DNA of 51,572 nucleotides, from positions 1 to 51,572 of the forward strand of contig CANKAJ010000018.1 in assembly GCA_947479645.1 (NCBI GenBank). Direction: 5' to 3'. This document shows positions 45,166 through 51,572 of the stretch, piece after piece. The first letter of the stretch is position 1. Each line of letters starts with the position of its first letter. The notes under the pieces are model-generated. The model did not search any database and was not told the DNA's origin. It saw only the letters and a program-made list of their open reading frames with translations. This stretch comes from Betaproteobacteria bacterium. GTDB lineage: Bacteria > Pseudomonadota > Gammaproteobacteria > Burkholderiales > SG8-39. The position numbers and the translations under genes were made by a program.

Positions 45166-46896
45166 ATGAGCCAATTGTTTATCGGTGCACACAGCTTTAT
45201 CGGCAAGGTCTGGTCGCTGACGCGACCCTACTGGCAATCCGAGGAGCGCGGACGCGCCTGGGCACTGCTGCTCGCTATCGTTTCGATGACGCTGGGGATG
45301 GTCTATCTCGATGTGCAGTTCAATTCGTGGTATCGCGAAATGTACAACTCGCTCGAACAGAAAAACAGCGAGGATTTCTTTGTGCTGATGCTCTACTTTG
45401 CGTTCCTGGCCTCCTTGTTTGTGTCCGTTGCCATCTACAAGATGTACCTGACCCAGATGCTGACCATGCGTTGGCGCATGTGGCTGACCCGGCGCTACCT
45501 TGACGAATGGCTGGATCGCCAGACCTATTACCGGCTGGAGCTCGACCGGCGCGGCACCGATAACCCGGACCAGCGCATCGCCGACGATTTGCGTCTGTTC
45601 ACGGACGGCACGCTGTCGCTGTCGCTCGGCCTGCTGTCCTCGCTGGTTACCCTGGGTTCTTTTCTGGCGATTCTGTGGACCATATCCGGTTCGATCACGC
45701 TGTTCGGTTTTACCATCCCGGGCTACATGGTATGGGTTGCTCTGATCTATGCGGTTATCGGCAGCATACTGACCCACTACGTGGGCCGGCCGTTGATCGC
45801 CATCAATTTCAATCAGGAGCGGCTTGAAGCGGATTTCCGCTTCAATCTCATCCGGCTGCGCGAGAACGCGGAAGGCGTCGCGTTGTATCAGGGCGAGACA
45901 TCCGAGCACCAGGGCCTGCTGACCCGCTTCGAACGCATCCGCGCCAACTGGTGGCAGCTGATGGATTACGGCAAGCGACTGCTGGGATTCACCGCAAGTT
46001 ACAACCAGCTCGCCATCATTTTCCCGCTGGTCGTCGGCGCACCCCGCTATTTTTCCGGCGCCATCCCGCTGGGCGGATTGATGCAGATCAACTCCGCGTT
46101 CGGACAGGTACAGAGCGCGCTGTCGTGGTTCGTCAATGCCTATTCCACACTGGCCAACTGGCGCGCCAGTGTGGACCGGTTGCTGACCTTTCACGCCGCA
46201 CTGCAGGCAACCGAACATGAGGCGGAGACTGCGCCGGCGATCCCGGTCACGCGCGGCGACGGCCGCAGCCTGCGCGCAGACGAACTCGACCTCGCGCTGC
46301 CGGGCAGTCAGCGGATCATCGTGGCCAATGCCGCCTTCGCAGTTGAACCGGGGGAGCACTTGCTGGTCACCGGCCCTTCGGGCAGCGGCAAGAGCACGCT
46401 GTTCCGCGCACTGGCCGGAATCTGGCCGTATGGCCGCGGTCGCATCAGCATCCCCAAAGGCGCCCGGCTGTTGTTCCTGCCGCAAAAACCCTACGTTCCC
46501 ATCGGCACGCTGCGCGACGCCGTGTCCTTCCCTGCATCAGCCGGCACATTCGACGACCACACCATCATCGAATCGCTACGCGCCTGCCGGCTGGAAAATT
46601 TTGTGGACCGCCTGGACGAAACCAGCAACTGGTCCATGCTGTTGAGCGGCGGCGAGCAACAACGCCTGGCCGTCGCTCGCGCGCTGCTGCATAAACCGGA
46701 CTTCCTGTTCCTCGACGAAGCCACGGCGGCGCTGGATGCCAAACTGGAAGAAGAAATTTATTCCCTGCTGACTGCGCGCCTGCCGAATGCGGCGATCATC
46801 AGCATCTCGCACCACCCGGCGCTGGTTGCCTTTCACCGGCGTCAGATCGTCATCGATCCGGTTCGACAGACCCTGCAAGCCGCGCCGGCGTCGTGA
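45166..46896 (+). CDS. SbmA/BacA-like ABC transporter (fused permease and ATPase)
   Basis: A 576-aa inner-membrane half transporter. The N-terminal two thirds is an SbmA/BacA-type permease with about six membrane helices (residues 20-330; ISMTLGMVYLDVQFNSWYRE-like start, LSLGLLSSLVTLGSFLAILW). The C-terminal third is an ABC ATPase with Walker A GPSGSGKST (403-411), signature LSGGEQQRLAVARAL (from 493) and Walker B FLFLDEATAALD. E. coli YddA has this architecture, whereas SbmA lacks the ATPase. It should work as a homodimer. Relatives move peptides, cobalamin or long-chain fatty acids; the substrate here is unknown. Confidence 0.9.
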   Translation: MSQLFIGAHSFIGKVWSLTRPYWQSEERGRAWALLLAIVSMTLGMVYLDVQFNSWYREMYNSLEQKNSEDFFVLMLYFAFLASLFVSVAIYKMYLTQMLTMRWRMWLTRRYLDEWLDRQTYYRLELDRRGTDNPDQRIADDLRLFTDGTLSLSLGLLSSLVTLGSFLAILWTISGSITLFGFTIPGYMVWVALIYAVIGSILTHYVGRPLIAINFNQERLEADFRFNLIRLRENAEGVALYQGETSEHQGLLTRFERIRANWWQLMDYGKRLLGFTASYNQLAIIFPLVVGAPRYFSGAIPLGGLMQINSAFGQVQSALSWFVNAYSTLANWRASVDRLLTFHAALQATEHEAETAPAIPVTRGDGRSLRADELDLALPGSQRIIVANAAFAVEPGEHLLVTGPSGSGKSTLFRALAGIWPYGRGRISIPKGARLLFLPQKPYVPIGTLRDAVSFPASAGTFDDHTIIESLRACRLENFVDRLDETSNWSMLLSGGEQQRLAVARALLHKPDFLFLDEATAALDAKLEEEIYSLLTARLPNAAIISISHHPALVAFHRRQIVIDPVRQTLQAAPAS

Positions 46897-47010
46897 GAAA
46901 CCGAAGACCAGCACAGGCAAGCCGGCCATAACCAATATTATTTATTATCGAATTGGTTAATTTATATAGTCACAGCAAATGTTTTAACTTTAATTATTAT
47001 CATATATATC

Positions 47011-48585
47011 ATGCAAAAGCCATTTGACCGGCGACGTTTCCTGCAAGCGCTAGCCAGCACTGGTGCGCTGGAAATTGTTCTGCCCAATGGCAGCGTCCAC
47101 GCACAAGTCCTTTCCGCACCGCGCTTCACGGCCAACCCGTTCTCGCTCGGCATCGCATCGGGACACCCAACACCCGATGGTGTCGTGTTGTGGACCCGCC
47201 TGGCGCCAGTCCCGGGCGCGCCCGGCGGCGGCATGACGCGCGCCAGTGTTCCGGTCCGCTGGGAGATCGCCGAAGACGATGGCATGCGAAACATTGTCGC
47301 TGGCGGCACCGCTATGGCCGAAGCCGCCTGGGCCCATTCAGTTCACATCGAAGTTCGCGGACTGCAGCCGGCGCGACCCTACTGGTATCGATTCATGGCA
47401 GGCGATGCGGTCAGCGCCGTCGGTCGCACGCGCACGGCACCGCGGGCCGGCGCGCAACCGGATCGCCTGCGTTTCGCCTTCGCTTCCTGCCAGCAGTACG
47501 AGCAAGGCTACTACAGCGCCTACCAGCACCTGGTCGCCGACGATCCGGATCTGGTGCTCTTCCTGGGTGATTACATCTATGAGGCATCCTGGGGCCGCGA
47601 CCATGTGCGCCATCACGGTGCGCGGGAAGCCAAGACACTGATCGATTACCGTCTGCGCTACGGCCTGTATAAATCCGACCCCGACCTGCAGGCCGCGCAC
47701 GCCGTGGCCCCGTGGGTCGTCACCTGGGACGATCACGAAGTCGAAAACGATTACGCCAATGACCGCTCCGAGAATAACGACGAGCCCGAATGGTTTCTGG
47801 CCCGTCGCGCCGCCGCGTACAAGGCCTATTACGAACACATGCCGCTGCCGCGCTTCGCCATCCCGTCTGGCCCTCAAATGCGCATCCACACCCGCGTCCA
47901 CTACGGAGAACTCGCCACTTTTCATGTGCTCGACGACCGCCAGTATCGATCCCCGCAAGCCTGCCCGCGCCCCGGCCGCGGCGGATCGAATACCGTGGAT
48001 ATTGCCGATTGCGCTGAACTCGATGATTCGGCGCGAACACTGCTTGGAACCGAGCAGGAACACTGGTTACATACGGGACTGGGTGAGTCGAGCGCGCGCT
48101 GGAACATTCTGGCCCAGCAATCGGTCATGGCCCAGGTCGACCAGAAAGCCGGGCCGGGCCGGCGCGCCTGGACTGACAGTTGGGATGGCTATCCACATGC
48201 ACGCAGGCGACTGCTGGATTTCATCGCTGAGCGCAAAGTCGCCAATCCGGTCGTGGTGGGCGGCGACGTTCACATGTTTTATGTCAATGACCTGAAAAAA
48301 GACTTCGACAATGCGGCGTCACCCGTCATCGCCAGCGAGTTCGTTGGCACCTCCATCACTTCACAGGCGCGCTCGCAGGAATCCGTCCGACGCCTGCTGC
48401 CTGACAATCCCCACATTCGTTTTGCCGATGCCCGCTATCGCGGCTATGCACGGGTCGAATTGACCCCGGCACGCATGCGGGTTGACCTGCGCGCGGTGGA
48501 TAGCGTCACCAGCCCTACATCAAACTGCACAACACTCGCCTCCTTCGTGGTCGAAAGCGGCCGGGCCGGCCCGCAACCCGCCTGA
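47011..48585 (+). CDS. phoD: Alkaline phosphatase D (PhoD-type)
   Basis: A 524-aa exported phosphodiesterase/phosphomonoesterase. The N terminus DRRRFLQALAS is a Tat twin-arginine motif, so folded export is expected. The catalytic part has PDGVVLWTRLAP, FASCQQYEQGYYSAYQ, LVLFLGDYIYE, WDDHEVENDYAND and, near the end, GGDVHMFYVNDL, which together give the Fe/Ca ligands of the PhoD family. Length is typical. The 114-base upstream gap is very AT-rich; no clear Pho box was found. No SD is obvious before ATG 47011. Confidence 0.94.
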   Translation: MQKPFDRRRFLQALASTGALEIVLPNGSVHAQVLSAPRFTANPFSLGIASGHPTPDGVVLWTRLAPVPGAPGGGMTRASVPVRWEIAEDDGMRNIVAGGTAMAEAAWAHSVHIEVRGLQPARPYWYRFMAGDAVSAVGRTRTAPRAGAQPDRLRFAFASCQQYEQGYYSAYQHLVADDPDLVLFLGDYIYEASWGRDHVRHHGAREAKTLIDYRLRYGLYKSDPDLQAAHAVAPWVVTWDDHEVENDYANDRSENNDEPEWFLARRAAAYKAYYEHMPLPRFAIPSGPQMRIHTRVHYGELATFHVLDDRQYRSPQACPRPGRGGSNTVDIADCAELDDSARTLLGTEQEHWLHTGLGESSARWNILAQQSVMAQVDQKAGPGRRAWTDSWDGYPHARRRLLDFIAERKVANPVVVGGDVHMFYVNDLKKDFDNAASPVIASEFVGTSITSQARSQESVRRLLPDNPHIRFADARYRGYARVELTPARMRVDLRAVDSVTSPTSNCTTLASFVVESGRAGPQPA

Positions 48586-48662
48586 CTGGTGACGACATTG
48601 ACGATGACATCGGGCATCGGCGTTTCTGATGCCGCGAACTGCCCTTGGCGCCGCTTTCCCCC

Positions 48663-48715
48663 GTTACAGGTGGTAACACACTGTTACGCCTTTTTGGATT
48701 TGGCACGCCTATGAT
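48663..48715 (+). promoter_or_regulatory. GTTAC triad operator with -10 TATGAT
   Basis: GTTAC at 48663-48667, GTAAC at 48673-48677 and GTTAC at 48683-48687 are spaced exactly 10 bp start to start, one helical turn each. TATGAT at 48710-48715 is a good -10, and its -35 position (about 48687-48692) is weak and abuts the last GTTAC. This is the layout of an activator-dependent promoter for the 48796-49734 pair. An OmpR/CpxR-type regulator would fit; identity is inference. Confidence 0.5.
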
Positions 48716-48795
48716 GGGATCGTAGCAACAGGAAATCGGTGTCCGCGCGATTCCTTCGCGCGAGCAGCGATTGCCGATGAACAAGGAGACCCGCC

Positions 48796-49209
48796 ATGAA
48801 ACATGACAAGAAATCAAAAGGCGCTGCGCTGTTGTGTGCGGTCATTCTTTGCGCGATGTCCTTCAGCGCGCCTGCGCTGGCGCAACACCGCGGCCATCAC
48901 GGTCCAAGAACCCATTTTGGCGTCGGCGTCTATTTCGGGGGACCGGTATTTTCACCCTGGTATTATGCGCCGGCCTACGCCTACTATCCGCGGCCGATCT
49001 ACTACCCGGCACCCGTCGTCATTGCGCCGCAATCTCCGCCGGTGTATATCGAGCAGGGAACTGCGGCGCCCGCCCCGACCACAGGCGCAGTCACCGAGGA
49101 ATCGCACTCCTGGTGGTATTACTGCGGCGAATCGCAGACCTACTACCCCTACGTCAAGACCTGCCCGGGCGGATGGCAGCGCGTATCGCCAACACCGCCG
49201 CCGGGATAG
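48796..49209 (+). CDS. Secreted Pro/Tyr-rich protein of unknown function
   Basis: A 137-aa exported protein. Signal peptide: basic MKHDKKSKG, hydrophobic AALLCAVILCAMSF, cleavage after ALA near residue 29. The mature part starts with a His-rich stretch, continues with Pro/Tyr repeats (YYPRPIYYPAPVV), and ends in WWYYCGESQTYYPYVKTCPG, a Cys-Cys motif seen in many uncharacterised proteobacterial envelope proteins. SD AAGGAG (48783-48788) lies seven bases before ATG. The next gene starts 12 bases after the stop and encodes a lipoprotein, so both probably act in the envelope under the same promoter. Confidence 0.85.
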   Translation: MKHDKKSKGAALLCAVILCAMSFSAPALAQHRGHHGPRTHFGVGVYFGGPVFSPWYYAPAYAYYPRPIYYPAPVVIAPQSPPVYIEQGTAAPAPTTGAVTEESHSWWYYCGESQTYYPYVKTCPGGWQRVSPTPPPG

Positions 49210-49221
49210 GGTATAGCGATC

Positions 49222-49734
49222 ATGACGACACGCACCTTCGCCACCCTTCTGGCCATGTCAGCACTGTTGCTGGCCGGATGCGTCACCGTCCCGCCAGGAC
49301 CGAGCGTGATGGTCTTGCCTGGAACAGGCAAAAATTTTGATCAATTCCGCGTTGACGATGCCTCCTGCAGACAGTATGCCGACGCGCAGATCGGCGGCAC
49401 CACAGCCAATGCAGCCTCGGTCGACAGTGGCATGAAAAGCGCAGCCGTCGGCGCTGCGGTCGGTGCCCTTGCCGGTGCCGCGATCGGCGGCGGCAATGGC
49501 GCAGGGACAGGTGCCGGGGCCGGATTGGCGATTGGAGCACTGGCCGGCACCGGGGCGGCGCAATCGTCAGCCTACGGTGTGCAAAAGCGCTATGACTTTG
49601 CCTATGAACAATGCATGTACGCCAAGGGCCATCGCGTACCCGTCAATGGGGCGTTTTCGGCACAGACTCCACCCCAGCGGCGTGCTGCCGCCACGACACC
49701 GCCTCCTCCTCCACCGCCACCCGGCCCGCGCTGA
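49222..49734 (+). CDS. Glycine-zipper lipoprotein (YMGG-like)
   Basis: A 170-aa lipoprotein with lipobox LLAGC (C at residue 20). After a region with FDQFRVDDASCRQYADAQIGG comes a glycine zipper (about 75-115: GAAVGALAGAAIGGGNGAGT, AGLAIGALAGTGAA), which forms a membrane-embedded or oligomerising helix pair. The C terminus has YDFAYEQCMYAKGHRVP and a Pro-rich tail. Many proteobacteria encode similar stress-linked outer-membrane zipper proteins; a specific role is not known. Second gene of the pair behind the GTTAC triad. Confidence 0.85.
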   Translation: MTTRTFATLLAMSALLLAGCVTVPPGPSVMVLPGTGKNFDQFRVDDASCRQYADAQIGGTTANAASVDSGMKSAAVGAAVGALAGAAIGGGNGAGTGAGAGLAIGALAGTGAAQSSAYGVQKRYDFAYEQCMYAKGHRVPVNGAFSAQTPPQRRAAATTPPPPPPPPGPR

Positions 49735-49767
49735 TGGAAAGCTGATCCACCACGGCAGATCTATGGC

Positions 49768-50115
49768 TCAGACGCGATCGGACTGACCTGATCGAACTTC
49801 CCGCAATTCCACCTTGGAAACGGCCGCTGCGACCGGCGCGACCGACACTGGCGGAACCGCGTCTGCCGGGGTCACATTCAATTGCGACTTCAGGTTTTCC
49901 ACCTTGTCATTCAATTGATTTAGCAGGCTGAGGACGATATACAACGTTTCCTGCGTCCAGCCGGACTGTGCTTCGGCCTTCTGGTTTCCCGCAATATGCG
50001 CGCAGGCGATAGAGAACATGAAACACAAAGCCCCACCCCTGATGACCCAAAACGCAAGAATGACGCCGACGACGATTCCGAGGTAACTCAAAGCCATCAA
50101 TATTTTGTATGCCAC
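49768..50115 (-). CDS. Small membrane protein of unknown function
   Basis: A 115-aa protein with one long or two short N-terminal hydrophobic stretches (MALSYLGIVVGVILAFWVI and ALCFMFSIACAHIAG), then a helical part with QETLYIVLSLLNQLNDKVEN, probably coiled coil, and an Ala/Val/Pro-rich tail. I do not recognise it. Start choice is unclear: the longest frame begins with TTG at 50142; AGGAGG at 50120-50125 suggests GTG 50115 (4 bases away, used here); ATG 50097 starts exactly at the hydrophobic helix but is 22 bases from the SD. It faces the zipper lipoprotein and is divergent from the MarR gene. Confidence 0.6.
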   Translation of the reverse strand: MAYKILMALSYLGIVVGVILAFWVIRGGALCFMFSIACAHIAGNQKAEAQSGWTQETLYIVLSLLNQLNDKVENLKSQLNVTPADAVPPVSVAPVAAAVSKVELREVRSGQSDRV

Positions 50116-50216
50116 CACTCCTCCTGATGCCAAACGCAACAACTTGTGCTAAAAATCACCACAGATCAGAAGTATGACTTTTCCCGATGACAGAGATGGA
50201 CTGCTTTTAGCGTTTC

Positions 50217-50255
50217 GTTTAGTCTTTAAACCTGAATAGTTAAGCAACATACTAT
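50217..50255. promoter_or_regulatory. Inverted repeats in the MarR promoter region
   Basis: GTTTA-5-TAAAC (50217-50231) and ATAGT-10-ACTAT (50236-50255) lie ahead of the MarR gene; the second overlaps TATAAA at 50253-50258, a possible -10. Dimeric MarR repressors often bind such palindromes in their own promoter. The gap also serves the divergent small membrane protein gene. Confidence 0.35.
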
Positions 50256-50310
50256 AAAATTCCGCAGGTCAGATAATAATAACCTCAAAAATGTTAAAGG
50301 TGAATTGAAA

Positions 50311-50796
50311 GTGGGCATTCCGGTCGACGAGCTTGATGATCAAACATCGCGTGATGCTCGTGTGCGCCAGGTGTCAGCCAATTTGCGACGACTCGTGACG
50401 GCCGCCAAAGGCCACTTTCATGCCCAGGAAAAAAGCACCCTCAGCGGCGCTCAAATCTGGGCCCTGTGGCAGGTCAAAAACAGCCCGGGACTCACGGTCA
50501 TGGAACTGGCCAACAAATTATCCATACACCAGTCCACGACAAGCAATCTGATCGAGAAGCTGGAGACAAGCGGCAATCTGCGCCGAAAGCGCACCCCGGA
50601 AGATCGGCGCGTCGTGAAGCTTTTTGCCACTGCTGCCGGAATACGGCTAATGGAACAACTGCCAGAACCCCAGCATGGCATCGTACCCAATGCCATTGAC
50701 CGGCTCTCCGATAGCGAGTTGGGCATCGTCGAAAAGGCACTCGCGTTGTTGTCACGCGAAATCAGTACGCTGAAGGGCACGACTGACAAACGGTAG
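50311..50796 (+). CDS. MarR family transcriptional regulator
   Basis: A 161-aa winged-helix repressor of the MarR family. The DNA-binding part is clear: LTVMELANKLSIHQSTTSNL is the helix-turn-helix, followed by the wing RKRTPEDRRVVKLFATAAG. N- and C-terminal helices would form the dimer. The ligand is unknown. The longest frame begins with TTG at 50305, but AAGGTG (50297-50302) is eight bases before GTG 50311, which is preferred. Targets may include its own promoter, the divergent membrane protein and perhaps the porin downstream, none of which is proven. Confidence 0.88.
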   Translation: MGIPVDELDDQTSRDARVRQVSANLRRLVTAAKGHFHAQEKSTLSGAQIWALWQVKNSPGLTVMELANKLSIHQSTTSNLIEKLETSGNLRRKRTPEDRRVVKLFATAAGIRLMEQLPEPQHGIVPNAIDRLSDSELGIVEKALALLSREISTLKGTTDKR

Positions 50797-51327
50797 TTCT
50801 GCAACGCGCTGCATGTAATTCCTGGCTGTTCACAGCAGCCTACGAAAAAACCGTTGAATCCTGCTCTACAGTGCGCGCGATAGTGCATATCACAGCCACT
50901 TCTTGAGCGGATCGTCTGAGCAGATCCTGCTCTTACGCACTTCAGCCGTTTATCCATACGTCCTATCGGATTGTTTTCCCTTGCCCGCCCATACACACCG
51001 GGAGGATTGAACATGGGCGTCCCGCGCCTGCCTGAATCAATTCACTACGATCGCACTATTTGTTAGTAATACCTAATTTTGATGTTTTTATACAACAAGT
51101 CACCACACGATAAATAAATGGAATTCTCTTTTATTTTCAAATAATTACAAACACATCTCGCGGCGAACGTCATTGCATTTCATATTTGCGTAAATATATT
51201 CGTTATATTTCCTAAAATATTTAGACAAATGTATTTAGCGCAACTACACTTCTTTCAGCCCATATCAAGGGTACATGATCGATCAAATTAATCTGATCGA
51301 TATCAATCGATGAAAGAGGAGAGTCTT
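50797..51327. other. Long gap between the MarR gene and the porin
   Basis: 531 bases with no credible gene. The first part contains a small hairpin GGCTG/CAGCC (50824-50840) soon after the MarR stop. From about 51050 the sequence becomes strikingly AT-rich and holds the probable porin promoter. The last 60 bases have GATC-rich palindromes TGATCGATCA (51276-51285) and TGAT-4-ATCA (51294-51305). Confidence 0.5.
51173..51200 (+). promoter_or_regulatory. Candidate porin promoter
   Basis: TTGCAT (51173-51178), a 16-base spacer and TATATT (51195-51200) give an acceptable sigma-70 promoter in an AT-rich region. It would leave an untranslated leader of about 120 bases that includes the GATC palindromes. 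Confidence 0.35.
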
Positions 51328-51572
51328 TTGAAGACCAACTACATGAACAAAAACGTCATGGCCCTGGCCGTTGCCGGCGCGCTGGCCGCACCGACCGCGG
51401 TGCTGGCGCAAAACGCTGTCACCATCGGCGGCAAGATCACGATGGGTATTGAGTCCGTCTCAGCCGGCGGCCAAAGCTTCGTGCCCAGCGCTGGCCTTGT
51501 GCACCCCATAAGCGGCCAGACCAATACCAACGCGGGTGGCCTGGCTGGCGATACCGCACGATTTGGCGCACA
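51328..51572 (+). CDS. Gram-negative porin, N-terminal part (cut by window end)
   Basis: The frame runs off the right edge after 81 codons. It shows a signal peptide MNKNVMALAVAGALAAPTAV ending ALAQ, then NAVTIGGKITMGIESVSAGG, the first beta-strand pattern of betaproteobacterial trimeric porins (general diffusion type). TTG 51328 has GGAG (51318-51321) six bases ahead and is the preferred start; ATG 51343 is the alternative and gives a more usual signal peptide. Outer-membrane diffusion of small solutes is the expected role. The rest of the protein is outside the window. Confidence 0.82.
   Translation, partial: MKTNYMNKNVMALAVAGALAAPTAVLAQNAVTIGGKITMGIESVSAGGQSFVPSAGLVHPISGQTNTNAGGLAGDTARFGA

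Noticed and set aside
46897-47010. Pho box before phoD
   Set aside because: The gap is AT-rich but has no pair of CTGTCA-like half sites with the expected 11-bp spacing.
1-51572. tRNA, rRNA, prophage, transposase or integrase genes
   Set aside because: None could be recognised in any frame or gap, and no flanking direct repeats of an integrated element were seen.

Overview
The window is a GC-rich, densely packed chromosomal segment of a Gram-negative bacterium, most likely a betaproteobacterium (Burkholderiales/Rhodocyclales/Nitrosomonadales type). This rests on the alaA-hom-thrC amino-acid block, a bcp-PIN/PhoH pair, a betaproteobacterial-type porin at the right edge, a lipid A L-Ara4N operon, and housekeeping genes of proteobacterial length (mutS 851 aa, purL 1315 aa). 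No rRNA, tRNA, insertion sequence, prophage or CRISPR array was seen. Everything is read by eye; no database search was possible.

Layout. 1-501 is a gene-free, structured leader of mutS (502-3057). Then come a metallophosphoesterase lipoprotein, a small unknown protein and a DUF1304 membrane protein (+), facing a DUF2237 gene, an acyl-CoA dehydrogenase and an MFS exporter (-). A J-domain-like protein (8252-8587, +) runs into a long leftward block: alaA - CoA transferase - TPR/glycosyltransferase/FkbM methyltransferase fusion - GNAT - hom - thrC - alpha/beta hydrolase - double alpha/beta hydrolase (19383 down to 8547). From about 19592 a rightward operon begins with a structured leader and an Mth938-like protein and carries a complete lipid A aminoarabinose pathway (arnT, one SMR flippase subunit, arnB, arnC, arnA split in two genes, arnD). 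It is followed by bcp, a PIN-PhoH ATPase, the radical-SAM protein YgiQ, a double-CDGSH protein (-), yciB, a BolA-like gene and a parvulin isomerase. purL and a remarkable 1300-residue coiled-coil/AsmA-like protein lie on the minus strand (34238-42131). The right end holds an L-2-hydroxyglutarate-oxidase-like flavoenzyme, nnr, an SbmA-type ABC transporter, phoD, a small envelope operon behind a GTTAC-triad operator, a small membrane protein, a MarR regulator, and the start of a porin cut by the window end.

How genes work together. alaA, hom and thrC make alanine and threonine. The arn genes convert UDP-glucuronate-derived sugar to undecaprenyl-phosphate-L-Ara4N, flip it and transfer it to lipid A, a known defence against cationic peptides; ugd is not in the window. 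The acyl-CoA dehydrogenase, CoA transferase and three hydrolase modules suggest catabolism of acyl-CoA or ring-cleavage-type substrates, but no substrate can be read from the sequence.

Most unusual points. (1) The 1300-aa protein has about 700 residues of charged helix on the cytoplasmic side, one membrane span and an AsmA-like periplasmic part. (2) Two alpha/beta hydrolases are fused with an exact 300-residue period, beside a third copy. (3) A TPR-glycosyltransferase-FkbM fusion sits inside an amino-acid gene block. (4) Several inverted repeats lie on or just before start codons (mutS, thrC, arnD), and the arn leader has four arms that can pair in two exclusive ways. Start codons were moved from the longest open frame where Shine-Dalgarno (SD) position and family length argued for it; each case is stated.
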